Below are positions 41,400 through 50,509 of a stretch of DNA of 64,000 nt, piece after piece. The DNA is from CAVSLM01 sp963728895 (GTDB taxonomy: Bacteria > Pseudomonadota > Gammaproteobacteria > JBBQDK01), in the NCBI GenBank assembly GCA_963728895.1, contig CAVSLM010000001.1, forward strand, positions 372,001 to 436,000, in the 5' to 3' direction. Position 1 is the stretch's first letter. Every line of letters starts with the position of its first letter. The position numbers and the translations under genes were made by a program. A model generated the notes under the pieces. That model was not told where the DNA came from and searched no databases. It saw only the letters and a list, made by a program, of their open reading frames with translations.

Positions 41400-42302
41400 T
41401 CAACCGGTGCTCTCCTGCAGCAGGGTCTGCATCTGCGCGGCATTGGTCTGCGCGTGGTCGCGAAAGCAGTTGTTGAACAGCAGATGCACCTCGCGGGCGC
41501 GTTCGGCAAGCGCAGTCACCGGGCCAACAAACGAACGCAGCTCCTCGGGCGAGTAGAGATAGTGGAAACGCTCCGCGGCCGAGATGCCCTTCTTCTGCCA
41601 GGTCGCGACATTGCGCCCGTGCAGGCGCACCACCGCGAGCTGCGCCGAGGTCGCCTCCCACACCGCCGGGACGCAGGACGCAAAGCCCTGCGGCTCGTCC
41701 ACCACCACATGCACGAGGCCGTGCTCGCGCTCGAACGCCAGCGTATCGGCAAGGTGCCGGTCCGCGAGCCACGAGCGGTTGCGGAGCTCGACCGCAATGC
41801 GGTCGTCGGGCAGCCGCGCGGCGAAGGAGGCAATCAGCTCCAGGCTGGCCCTGCGAAACACCAGCCACGGCGCGAACTGGAACAGCACCACACCGAGCTT
41901 GCCGGCACTGCGCAGCGGTTCCAGCGCCGTGCGAAAACGCGCCCACAGCTCGTCCAGGATCTCCTCCGGGAGATCCCGGTAGTAGACGTTGTTCTTTGCG
42001 CCCGGCGCGAGGCGCTCGCGGATGTCCCTGGGCAGCGCATCGGGCGGTGTCTGGTGCTGGGTGAACAGGCGAAACGCCTTCACGTCGAACACGAACCCCT
42101 CGGGTGTACGCTCCGTCCACAGCATCGCATTGCGCTCGGCCGGCAGCCCGTAGTAGGAACTGTCCACTTCCACGATGGGAAAGCGCGCCGCATAGTAGCG
42201 CAAACGTGCATCCGCCGACTGCACGTCGGGTGGATAGAACCGCCCCGACTCGATCAGTGTCCTGTCCGTCCAGGAAGTCGTCCCGGCCAGTATGCGCGAC
42301 AT
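41400..42302 (-). CDS. DUF72 (YecE-like) protein
   Basis: 300 residues from ATG 42302, since family similarity begins at ILAGTTSWTD. It is a TIM-barrel-like protein (EVDSSYYGLPAERN, FDVKAFRLFTQHQTPP, LGVVLFQFAPWLV, VVDEPQGF, LHGRN, YLYSPEEL). The biochemical role of the family is not established. It is separated from rtcA by 115 bases with no visible feature. Confidence 0.85.
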   Translation of the reverse strand: MSRILAGTTSWTDRTLIESGRFYPPDVQSADARLRYYAARFPIVEVDSSYYGLPAERNAMLWTERTPEGFVFDVKAFRLFTQHQTPPDALPRDIRERLAPGAKNNVYYRDLPEEILDELWARFRTALEPLRSAGKLGVVLFQFAPWLVFRRASLELIASFAARLPDDRIAVELRNRSWLADRHLADTLAFEREHGLVHVVVDEPQGFASCVPAVWEATSAQLAVVRLHGRNVATWQKKGISAAERFHYLYSPEELRSFVGPVTALAERAREVHLLFNNCFRDHAQTNAAQMQTLLQESTG

Positions 42303-42450
42303 GATCCATACCCGCAGCTGCGCCTCCGTCGATCCCAACGTAGCGTGGATGAAGCGCAGCGCCTCCACCAAAGAACTTCCGCATAACGGAACGCCTTTCG
42401 ACCGACTCCCGCCGCCGTGGACGATTCCGTCCCCATCCGTGTTGCCCCTT

Positions 42451-42601
42451 CGTAGGGTGCGGCTCCCGCACGCGGACGAAGCACCTGCACGCGCCACCGC
42501 ATCCGCCTGCTCTCGCGAGCTAGAGGTGCGATCCGGAGTTGCGCGCCTGTTGTGAGGACTTGCGGGTGTGAATCCTCCGCGTGCACGTGACGCACCCTAC
42601 G
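42451..42601. repeat. Widely spaced inverted repeat between two minus-strand genes
   Basis: CGTAGGGTGCG at 42451-42461 is repeated exactly in reverse complement at 42591-42601, touching the end of the PDZ gene. The 129 bases between them hold no gene. The GTAGGGTG core recalls the REP family elsewhere in the window, but the rest of that palindrome is missing. Confidence 0.5.
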
Positions 42602-44084
42602 GCTTTGGCTGCATCCTCCGCCACTCCGTGGTATCGCCTTCGTTGGGATTGTAATTGGCATCGTTCGACAGCAGGTACTCCCCGCGCGCGTTGACCCACG
42701 CGTCGTCGTAGCCACTCGGCAACTCGACCGGCCGGTCCTCATAGGGATTGCTGTAGGTCTCCACCCCGCGGATGGCCTCGCTGAACTCGCGGCTGATGCG
42801 ATCCTGCGAGGCCTGCTGCTCGCGGTAGGCGTCGCTGTACATCTTCCGGATCTCCTCGCCGTTGCGCGTGATGGTGTCGCTGATGGTGCCGGCGTCGCGG
42901 ATGCCCTGGCGCATGCGATCCTCGAACAGCTTGCTCACGTAGCGGTATCCGGAATACCACTCGGGGCTCAGCCGCAGCGTGCTGACGCTGGTGCTCATCA
43001 CCGGTGCCAGGCGCTCGAAATCGCTCTCCGGCGCGCGCAGCGCGCAGGCCGAATACACGGACCACATGGTGCCGAGCTGCCAGTCGGTGTAGACCAGCGT
43101 GACATAGACGTCCTCCTGCCATGGCCGGCCGTTGCGCGTGTACTGGTAACGCACGCGCGTCGACTTCACCTGCGACTGCCCGCCCAGGGCGCGCGAGACC
43201 GCGGAGGCAATCTTCGGCAGATTCTCTTCACCCACGACGCGCGCATTGCCGAGGTGGGCGAGACTGTGCGGTACATAGAACATCTCGATGAACTGGCGTG
43301 CATCCCGTACCGGCTGATGCAGGATGTTGCCGAGATAGTTGGTGCCCGGTTGCATCGGCACCACCATCTGCTGCAGCCACGTGAAGTTCTGCACCGGCAG
43401 GAACTCGATCTGGGCGCCGGTCTGCGGGTCGGTGATGGTCATCAGCAGATTGGCGAGGATGCTGTAGTCGGGGAACCACTGGATGCCGCCGTCGGTCTTC
43501 CAACCGGAAGGAATGAGCAGACTCACCGCCTCGATATTGTTGATGCCCGGATCCTTGACGCTCAGGCGCGAGAAGGACAGGGTGCCGGGACGCGCGGCGG
43601 CGCGCTCCTTGGCGGATGATGCCGGCGCGTGCTCCGCCTTCGCGGCGGCCGGGGGTGCTGCGACCTGCGGCTCAGCGGGCTGCACGTTCTCGTCCTCGGC
43701 GGGAGCCGGTTCTCCCAGCATCTCCCCCGTGTCCATGCGCATCGCCGCCCGGCGCAGCTTCACGTCGCGCTCCGCGTCGTCCTCGTCCACCACGCGCAGC
43801 GTGACCGTGCTGCCCACCGGACCGCGAATCAGCTCGGGAATCCGTGTCGGGGAAATGCCCTCGACGTCGCGTCCGTCGATCGCGATCACCTCGTCGCCCT
43901 CCTGTATCCCCGCCTGATCGGCCGGGCCTCCGGGCACCACCGTGTCGACCCACACCGACTGGTCCTCGTCGACCGTGATGCCGATGCCGACTCCGCCCAT
44001 GGGCTTTGCCGCCCACGCCGGACCCGCCGTCAGCACCAGTGCCACCAGCGCCGTAAAGACCACCCGGAACGCGATGTGACTCAT
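42597..44084 (-). CDS. Secreted PDZ-domain protein
   Basis: 495 residues. A signal peptide (ALVALVLTAGPAWAAK) is followed by one PDZ domain at about 30-115 (GGVGIGITVDEDQSVWVDTV, GPADQAGIQEGDEVIAIDGR), a proline/alanine/glutamate-rich linker, and a domain of about 300 residues of unknown kind (LIPSGWKTDGGIQWFPDYSI). No protease triad is visible, so it may be a periplasmic scaffold or binding protein. It faces away from the restriction island and may mark its left border. Confidence 0.72.
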   Translation of the reverse strand: MSHIAFRVVFTALVALVLTAGPAWAAKPMGGVGIGITVDEDQSVWVDTVVPGGPADQAGIQEGDEVIAIDGRDVEGISPTRIPELIRGPVGSTVTLRVVDEDDAERDVKLRRAAMRMDTGEMLGEPAPAEDENVQPAEPQVAAPPAAAKAEHAPASSAKERAAARPGTLSFSRLSVKDPGINNIEAVSLLIPSGWKTDGGIQWFPDYSILANLLMTITDPQTGAQIEFLPVQNFTWLQQMVVPMQPGTNYLGNILHQPVRDARQFIEMFYVPHSLAHLGNARVVGEENLPKIASAVSRALGGQSQVKSTRVRYQYTRNGRPWQEDVYVTLVYTDWQLGTMWSVYSACALRAPESDFERLAPVMSTSVSTLRLSPEWYSGYRYVSKLFEDRMRQGIRDAGTISDTITRNGEEIRKMYSDAYREQQASQDRISREFSEAIRGVETYSNPYEDRPVELPSGYDDAWVNARGEYLLSNDANYNPNEGDTTEWRRMQPKP

Positions 44085-44245
44085 GGGAAGACCCCTCCCG
44101 AGATCGCCGAACGCGCCCCATCATGCGACCCGCCGCAACCCCGATCAAGCCGCCCGGACCCGCCACGACCGCGCCCCGGGCGACGCCCCGCCGCCGTTCC
44201 CTGTGATACGATCCCCCGGCAAAACCAGACAGACGGGCCGGAGGG

Positions 44246-44560
44246 ATGCCGGAACCGGAACGACAAGCCCGCGACCGAATCGACCGACTCCTGACCCAGG
44301 CCGGCTGGATCGTGCAGGACCCGCACGAGGTCCGCATCAGCGCGCACCGCGCAGGGGCGATCCGCGAGTTCCCGCTGCGAGCGGGGCATGGGTTTGCGGA
44401 CTATCTGCTCTACGTCGACGGCAGTGCGGCGGGTGTGATCGAGGCGAAGAAGTCGGGGCACACGCTGTCGGGGGTGAACCGGCAGTCGGCCCGGTACACC
44501 CAGCGACTGCCGGATGGCCTGCCCACCTGGGGTCGTCCGCTGCGGTTCGCCTGCGATTAG
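44246..44560 (+). CDS. Truncated HsdR N-terminal nuclease domain
   Basis: 104 residues from ATG 44246 with GGAGGG just upstream. It matches the start of type I restriction R subunits: an N-terminal helix (ERQARDRIDRLLTQAGW), the PD-(D/E)xK core GFADYLLYVDGSAAGVIEAKK, then LPDGLPTWGRPLRFACD. Full subunits continue past this point (PLxFAYEST) for about 700 or more residues, but here a TAG ends the frame. The nuclease core is complete while the helicase motor is absent. hsdM starts 8 bases later. It could be a deletion remnant or a retained small protein. Confidence 0.7.
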   Translation: MPEPERQARDRIDRLLTQAGWIVQDPHEVRISAHRAGAIREFPLRAGHGFADYLLYVDGSAAGVIEAKKSGHTLSGVNRQSARYTQRLPDGLPTWGRPLRFACD

Positions 44561-44568
44561 GCGCAGAA

Positions 44569-46566
44569 ATGGACCAATCCCAACTCAACTGGATCGCGAA
44601 TTTCATCTGGGGCATCGCCGACGACGTGCTGCGCGACCTCTACGTGCGCGGCAAGTATCGCGACGTCATCCTGCCCGTGACCGTGCTGCGGCGGCTCGAT
44701 GCCGTGCTCGAGCCCACCAAGCAGGCCGTGCTCGACATGAAGGCCTCGCTCGACAAGGCGGGGATCACCAACCAGGACCAGGCACTTCGTCAGGCTGCCG
44801 GCCAGGCCTTCTACAATACGTCCCGGTTCACGCTGCGCGATCTCAGGGCCCGCGCCAGCCAGCAACAGCTCAAGGCGGACTTCGAGGCCTACCTCGACGG
44901 CTTCTCGCCGAATGTGCTGGACATTCTCGAAAACTTCGAGTTCCGCAACCAGATCCCGCGGCTCTCGAAGGCCGACGCACTCGGCACGTTGATCGAGAAG
45001 TTCCTCTCGCCGGACATCAACCTGAGCCCCAACCCTGTGCTCAACGGCGACGCCTCGGTCAGGCAACCCGGCCTCGACAATCACGGCATGGGAACGGTGT
45101 TCGAGGAACTGGTCCGACGCTTCAACGAGGAGAACAACGAAGAGGCGGGCGAACACTGGACGCCCCGCGACGCCGTCAAGCTCATGGCGAGGCTGATCTT
45201 TCAACCGATCGCCGACGAGATCGAGTCGGGGACGTACCTGCTCTACGACGGCGCGCTCGGCACCGGCGGCATGCTCACCGTCGCCGAGGAAACGCTGCAG
45301 GAGCTGGCAATGCAGCACGGCAAGGAGGTGGCCACCCACCTCTACGGCCAGGAAATCAACGCCGAGACCTACGCCATCTGCAAGGCCGACCTGCTCTTGA
45401 AGGGCGAGGGCGACGCGGCGGACAACATCGTCGGCGGCCCGGAGCACTCCACGCTCTCCAACGACGCCTTCCCCTCGCGCGAGTTCGACTTCATGCTCTC
45501 CAACCCGCCCTACGGCAAGAGCTGGAAGGGCGACCTCGAGCGCATGGGTGGCAAAGGCGGCATCAAGGACCCGCGCTTCGTCATCGAGCATGCGGGCGAC
45601 CCCGAGTACGCGCTGATCACCCGCTCCAGCGACGGCCAGATGCTGTTCCTGGCCAACATGCTCAGCAAAATGAAGCGCGGCACGAAGCTCGGCAGCCGCA
45701 TCGCCGAAGTGCACAACGGCTCGTCGCTCTTCACCGGCGACGCCGGCCAGGGCGAGAGCAACATCCGCCGCTGGATCATCGAGAACGACTGGTGTGAGGC
45801 CATCGTCGCCCTGCCGCTCAACATGTTCTACAACACCGGTATCGCCACCTATGTCTGGGTGCTGACCAACCGCAAGCCCGAGCACCGGCGGGGCCGCGTG
45901 CAGCTCATCGACGCGACGCAGTGGTTCAAGCCGTTGCGCAAGAACCTCGGCAAGAAGAACTGCGAGCTCTCGGACGAAGACATCCAGCGCATCTGCGACA
46001 CCTTCCTCGCCTTCGAGGACACCGAGCAGTCGAAGATCTTCCCGAACGCCGCCTTCGGCTACTGGAAGGTCAGCGTCGAGCGGCCGCTCCGGTTGAAGGA
46101 CATCGACCCTGAGCGCTCGTACCCGCCGAAGGAGATCAAGGCGCTCAAGGAGAGCGCCGAGCGCGCGGAAGACGCACCGCCGGTGATTCGAAAGTTCCAC
46201 AAGAAGGGCACCGCGCCCGATCCGCTGCGCGGACTGTTCTTGCACCCCTCTCCCGCGCGCGGGGAAGAGGTCGGGGGTGAGGGTATGGTCGTCGAATACG
46301 AGCCCGACGCCGATCTGCGCGACACCGAGCAGGTGCCGCTGCTGGAGGAAGGCGGCATCGAAACCTTCCTGAAGCGCGAGGTGCTGCCCCACGCCCCCGA
46401 TGCCTGGTACGTGCCGGACAGCGTCAAGACCGGCTACGAAGTCAGTTTCACCCGCTACTTCTACAAGCCGCAGCCGCTGCGCACGCTGGAGGAGATCCGG
46501 GCGGACATCGTTGCGCTGGAGAGGGAGACCGAGGGGCTGTTGGATACGATCGTGGGCGAGCGATAA
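44569..46566 (+). CDS. hsdM: Type I restriction-modification DNA methyltransferase subunit
   Basis: 665 residues from ATG 44569; the longer open frame upstream overlaps the HsdR fragment in another frame. An N-terminal helical domain (DDVLRDLYVRGKYRDVILPV) is followed by the N6-adenine methylase fold, with GEHWTPRDAVKLMARL, the SAM loop DGALGTGGMLTVAEE and catalytic NPPY (FMLSNPPYGKSW). With HsdS it methylates adenines at the target site. Between GLFL and VVEYEPD an in-frame palindromic insert (46243-46279) codes for about 13 extra residues. The 3' third is duplicated, in broken form, at 48149-48701. Confidence 0.94.
   Translation: MDQSQLNWIANFIWGIADDVLRDLYVRGKYRDVILPVTVLRRLDAVLEPTKQAVLDMKASLDKAGITNQDQALRQAAGQAFYNTSRFTLRDLRARASQQQLKADFEAYLDGFSPNVLDILENFEFRNQIPRLSKADALGTLIEKFLSPDINLSPNPVLNGDASVRQPGLDNHGMGTVFEELVRRFNEENNEEAGEHWTPRDAVKLMARLIFQPIADEIESGTYLLYDGALGTGGMLTVAEETLQELAMQHGKEVATHLYGQEINAETYAICKADLLLKGEGDAADNIVGGPEHSTLSNDAFPSREFDFMLSNPPYGKSWKGDLERMGGKGGIKDPRFVIEHAGDPEYALITRSSDGQMLFLANMLSKMKRGTKLGSRIAEVHNGSSLFTGDAGQGESNIRRWIIENDWCEAIVALPLNMFYNTGIATYVWVLTNRKPEHRRGRVQLIDATQWFKPLRKNLGKKNCELSDEDIQRICDTFLAFEDTEQSKIFPNAAFGYWKVSVERPLRLKDIDPERSYPPKEIKALKESAERAEDAPPVIRKFHKKGTAPDPLRGLFLHPSPARGEEVGGEGMVVEYEPDADLRDTEQVPLLEEGGIETFLKREVLPHAPDAWYVPDSVKTGYEVSFTRYFYKPQPLRTLEEIRADIVALERETEGLLDTIVGER
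46243..46279 (+). repeat. Palindromic repeat inserted in frame in hsdM
   Basis: CACCCCTCTCCCGCGCGCGG followed by a complementary arm ending GGGGGTG. This looks like a common intergenic hairpin repeat of proteobacteria, here inside a coding region and read as HPSPARGEEVGGEG. The duplicated hsdM end carries the same insert at 48373-48411. Confidence 0.6.
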
Positions 46567-46583
46567 CTATCGGAGTAATTACC

Positions 46584-47711
46584 ATGACCACCGTGCCTTT
46601 CTTGCGGCCCCGATTGACAGGAGTTCGATTCGACGGATGCGCGATACCACTGGAATTCCTGAAGGACCTGGCAGTGTTGGAAGAGATGATTGTAGAAGTC
46701 GCGAAGTGGGAGTTTCTGAAGGATCACCCCGATCGAAAGCGATCCCCGCGCGGTTTCACGGAAGGCATTGAGCTCAAGCTCACGGGTATCGAAGATGGTA
46801 GCGCCGTTCCGGTCATCAGCCTTGTCGTGGCGGCGGAGACCTTGTTTCCCCCGGATAACCAGAATTATTTTGAGCGCGCCCGTGAAGCCGTCGTACGCGC
46901 GATCGGTGCAGCCGAGCACAACCTGGCCATAACCGATTACTTGCCCGAGAAGACGCTCAGCTACTTCGACAGAATTGGCCGTGGCCTGCGAGACGGTGAA
47001 GCGATGGAGTTCTCGACTCCCGACAACCAGGCGCCGGTGCGACTGACAAAGGGGATTCGTCGAAAGCTTCTGCTCGCCTCGTCCAACGTCAAAGAACTCA
47101 CCGATGAGACCACGGTGCGGGGCACCGTCCCGGAAGCCGACCAGGACGATATGACATTCGAAATCCAGCTGCTCGACGGTCGAAAGGTAAAAGCCCCGAT
47201 CGCCGCGCAGCATCTCGATACGATCCTCGAAGCCTTCAATGGCTACAAATCTGGTCTTCGGATATTGCTACAGGGAATCGGTCGGTTCAGCAGATCCGAG
47301 CGCTTGCTTCTTTTCGACTCCATTGAGCACGTCAGTCTCCTCGACCCTTTGGACATTTTCGCTCGCCTGGATGAGATCAGTCTCCTTAAGGATGGCTGGC
47401 TTGAAGGTGTAGGGCGGACACCATCGCGATGGGGACTGAATTGGCTATCGCAGACCTTCGGTCGCCACTATCCGGACGACCTCCCGTTGCCATATCTCTA
47501 CCCCACGGCAGAGGGAAACATTCGGGCGGAATGGGCCTTGCAACCGACCGACGCCACGCTGGAGATTGACTTGGAGACGCATGCTGGTCAGTGGCACGCG
47601 TTGAACTTGCAGACCGACGCGGAAGATTCCCGTGCAATGAACCTCGATGACGTAAACGCCTGGACCTGGCTGCTCGACGAGATTCGACGGTTTCGGAGAG
47701 GCGCTGGATGA
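46584..47711 (+). CDS. Conserved-looking protein of unknown function, first gene of a two-gene cassette
   Basis: 375 residues from ATG 46584 with GGAG at 46571-46574. I do not recognise a named family. Visible features are an N-terminal helical part (IPLEFLKDLAVLEEMIVEV), a middle part with small beta-barrel character (VRGTVPEADQDDMTFEIQLL, then DGRKVKAPI) and a helical C-terminal part (FARLDEISLLKDGWLEGVGR, LPLPYLYPTAEGNIRAEWAL). There is no signal peptide, membrane span or classical nuclease motif. The gene has lower GC than hsdM and hsdS, and its frame is intact. It overlaps the next gene by 4 bases (ATGA), so the two are translated together. Position between hsdM and a hsdS start suggests an accessory defence or toxin-antitoxin role, which is inference. 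Confidence 0.6.
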   Translation: MTTVPFLRPRLTGVRFDGCAIPLEFLKDLAVLEEMIVEVAKWEFLKDHPDRKRSPRGFTEGIELKLTGIEDGSAVPVISLVVAAETLFPPDNQNYFERAREAVVRAIGAAEHNLAITDYLPEKTLSYFDRIGRGLRDGEAMEFSTPDNQAPVRLTKGIRRKLLLASSNVKELTDETTVRGTVPEADQDDMTFEIQLLDGRKVKAPIAAQHLDTILEAFNGYKSGLRILLQGIGRFSRSERLLLFDSIEHVSLLDPLDIFARLDEISLLKDGWLEGVGRTPSRWGLNWLSQTFGRHYPDDLPLPYLYPTAEGNIRAEWALQPTDATLEIDLETHAGQWHALNLQTDAEDSRAMNLDDVNAWTWLLDEIRRFRRGAG

Positions 47712-48088
47712 ATGCCGACACCTTGCTTCTACGCCAGGTCAATCCGGTGTGGGTTCAATCGAGTCGAGTCACTTCGCAGGTGTTCAAGCCGACCCCAAAG
47801 GACCAGAAGCGCCTTTCCGTGTATGACGGCGACCAGGTAACTGCACGGGAGTCCTGGCGCCACTTTACCGAGCAGTTGGGCTATTCCTCTGCGGGAGTCC
47901 TGGCTGTGAGCGTAGGCGAATGCCGTTCGTTGGGATTGGGCGCCAAACCCGATCCAGAGCCTTTCCCGGCGCATGCAGTGATCGAGTTCGATAACTGCTC
48001 GAATGCGCAGATCGAGAAGAAAGCAAAGCAGCTAAGAAGTCTCGCGGATGCGAGGGGTTGGCAGTATCGAGCCGGGGTGGACGTTTGA
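47708..48088 (+). CDS. Small protein of unknown function, second gene of the cassette
   Basis: 126 residues from ATG 47708 inside the end of the previous gene. It has no recognised domain. Notable stretches are LLLRQVNPVWVQSSRVTSQV, FKPTPKDQKRLSVYDGDQVT and the C-terminal helix IEKKAKQLRSLADARGWQYR. It is soluble, with no signal peptide. Its TGA overlaps the TTG start of a broken hsdS fragment at 48085, showing that the original order was hsdM, gene 1, gene 2, hsdS. The tight overlap with gene 1 points to proteins made in fixed ratio, as in toxin-antitoxin or two-subunit systems. Confidence 0.6.
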   Translation: MNADTLLLRQVNPVWVQSSRVTSQVFKPTPKDQKRLSVYDGDQVTARESWRHFTEQLGYSSAGVLAVSVGECRSLGLGAKPDPEPFPAHAVIEFDNCSNAQIEKKAKQLRSLADARGWQYRAGVDV

Positions 48089-48701
48089 CCGCTGACCTCA
48101 AACCCTATCCCAACTACAAGGATTCCGGCGTGCCGTCGTTGGGCGAGGTGTCGGAGCAGTCGAAGATCTTCCCGAACGCCGCCTTCGGCTACTGGAAGGT
48201 CAGCGTCGAGCGGCCGCTCCGGTTGAAGGGCATCGACCCTGAGCGCTCGTACTCGCCGAAGGAGATCAAGGCGCTCAAGGAGACGCGCCGAGCGCGCGGA
48301 CGACGCACCGCCGGTGATTCGAAAGATCCACAAGAAGGGCACCGCGCCCGATCCGCTGCGCGGACTGTTCTTGCACCCCTCTCCCGCGCGCGGGCGAAGG
48401 GCTCGGGGCGAGGGTATGGTCGTCGAATACGAGCCCGACCCCGATCTGCGCGACACCGAGCAGGTGCCGCTGCTGGAGGAAGGCGGCATCGAGACCTTCC
48501 TGCAGCCGCGAGGTGCTGCCCCACGCCCCCGACGCCTGGTACGTGCCGGACAGCGTCAAGACCGGCTACGAAGATCAGCTTCACCCGCTACTTCTACAAG
48601 CCGCAGCCGCTGCGCACGCTGGAGGAGATCCGCGCCGACATCCTGGCGCTGGAGAAGGAGACCGAGGGGCTGCTGAGGAGATCATCGGCGGAACGGCCTG
48701 A
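48085..48701 (+). pseudogene. Chimeric scrap: hsdS start joined to a duplicated hsdM end
   Basis: TTG 48085 begins like HsdS (LKPYPNYKDSGVPSLGEV) and after about 22 codons switches to HsdM at SEQSKIFPNAAFGYWKVSVE. From there to 48701 it closely repeats 46027-46566 of the intact hsdM, including the palindromic insert. It carries several frame breaks (near 48285, 48505 and 48572). The junction lies in the short shared stretch GAGCAGTCGAAG. It records a recombination between two type I loci with different genes between hsdM and hsdS. Confidence 0.8.
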
Positions 48702-48704
48702 GCC

Positions 48705-50509
48705 ATGTCCACCCAGCGCTACTCCGTCACCCCGCACCCCATCGAGACGCTCCTCACCTGGGTCAAGTCGGGCGAGATCGCCATTCCCGAGATCCAGCGC
48801 CCCTTCGTCTGGGAGGCGACCAAGGTCCGCAACCTCCTCGACTCGCTCTACCAGGGCTATCCGGTCGGCTACCTGATCGCCTGGCGCAACCCGACCGTGA
48901 AGCTCAAGGACGGCACCTCGTCCGCCGGCAAGCGCATCCTGATCGACGGCCAGCAGCGGGTGACCGCGCTCATGGCGGCGCTGCTCGGCCGCGAGGTGCT
49001 GACCAAGGACTATGAGACCGTCCGCATCCGCATCGCCTTCCACCCGCAGGAAGAGCGCTTCGAGGTGGCCAACCCGGCCATCCGCAAGGACGTCGCCTGG
49101 ATCGAGGACGTGGCCGAGGTCTTCGCGCCCGACGCAAGCGTCTTACCGAGCTGACGCGTACACCTACTGCCAGAAGAACCCCGGCGTCGATCGCAGGACG
49201 CGTATTCGCGCGTGCATCGAGAAGCTCCGCAAGATCATCAACAACCACGTCGGCGTGATCGAGCTGGCCGACGACCTCGACATCGAGACGGTCACCGAGA
49301 TCTTCATCCGCGTGAACTCGGCCGGCACCGAGCTGTCGCAGGCGGACTTCGCCATGTCGAAGATCGCCGTCAACGAGACTTACGGCGGCAATCTGCTGCG
49401 CAAGGCCATCGACTACTTCTGCCACCTCGCCGTGGCGCCCGAGTTCCTATCCCGCATCGAGAAGGGCGACAAGGCCTTCGCCGCCTCCGAGTTCCTGCCG
49501 CAGATGCGCTGGCTCAAGGACGTCAACGACGACATCTACGACCCGACCTACACCGACATGCTGCGCGTGGCGTTCACGTCGGAGTTCGGGCGCGGCAAGC
49601 TGCAGGACCTGGTGGCGCTGCTTTCGGGCCGCAACTTCGAGACGAAGCAGTTCGAGGAGGCGATCGCCGAGGAGTCCTTCGGCAAGCTCAAGAAGGGCGT
49701 GCTCGCCTTCATCAACAAGACTCACTTCGACCGCATCACGATGATCCTGCGCTCGGCGGGCTTCGTGACGAGCGATCTGATCGGCGGCCGCAACGCGGTC
49801 AACTTCGCCTACATCCTCTACCTGCGCGGGCGGGCCGAGGGCATGCCCGCCGCCGACCTCGAGCGGCTGGTGCGGCGCTGGTACGCCATGTCCGTCCTGC
49901 GCGGCCGCTACACCGGCAGCCCAGAGACCGCCTTCGACTTCGACATCCGCCAGGTCGAGGCGCGCGGGCTCGCGGCCTATGCCGACGCGGTGATCGAGAA
50001 CGAGCTGCCCGAGAGCTTCTGGACCGGGATGCTGCCGCAGCTCATGGATACCTCCTCAGGACAGAGCCCCTACTTCCTTGCCTATCAGGCGGCGCAGGTG
50101 AAGCTCGGCGACAAGGGCTTTCTCTCGCGCGACATCACGGTGCTCGACCTGCTGATGAACCGCAGCGACATGCACCACGTCTACCCGAAGAAGCATTTGA
50201 AGGGGCAGGGCCTCTCGCGCGGCCGCTACAACCAGATCGCCAACTTCGTCCTGGCCCAGAGCGAGATCAACATCGCCATCGGCGACAAGCCGCCCGAGAA
50301 GTACTTCAGCGGAACTGGCCGAGCAGGTGAACGGCGGCAAGAAGAAGTACGGCGGCATCACCGACGAGGCCGACCTGCGCGCCAACCTGCGCGCAAGCTG
50401 CATTCCCGAGGCGATGCTGGGCGGCGCGATCCCGGACTACGACGACTTCCTCGAGGAGCGCCGCAAGCTCATGGCGCTCAAGATCAAGTCGTGGTTCGAG
50501 GCGCTGTGA
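48705..50509 (+). pseudogene. DUF262 (GmrSD-like) protein, frameshifted
   Basis: ATG 48705. The DUF262 ParB-like nuclease domain is clear: IAIPEIQRPFVWEATKVRNL, GYPVGYLIAW and the key IDGQQRVTAL. Frame breaks lie near 49138-49200 and at one extra G near 50310. The middle frame contains TEIFIRVNSAGTELSQADFA and an HNH/DUF1524-like end (DMHHVYPKKHL, then NQIANFVL). The last part (LAEQVNGGKKKYGGITDEAD to KIKSWFEAL) ends at 50509, overlapping the hsdS start. The whole would be about 600 residues. DUF262 proteins often restrict modified DNA. Here the gene sits between an hsdM end and hsdS. Confidence 0.82.

Noticed and set aside
44083..44568. Extended start for hsdM
   Set aside because: The frame is open upstream, but its product is proline- and arginine-rich and overlaps the HsdR fragment, which has a good ribosome-binding site in another frame.
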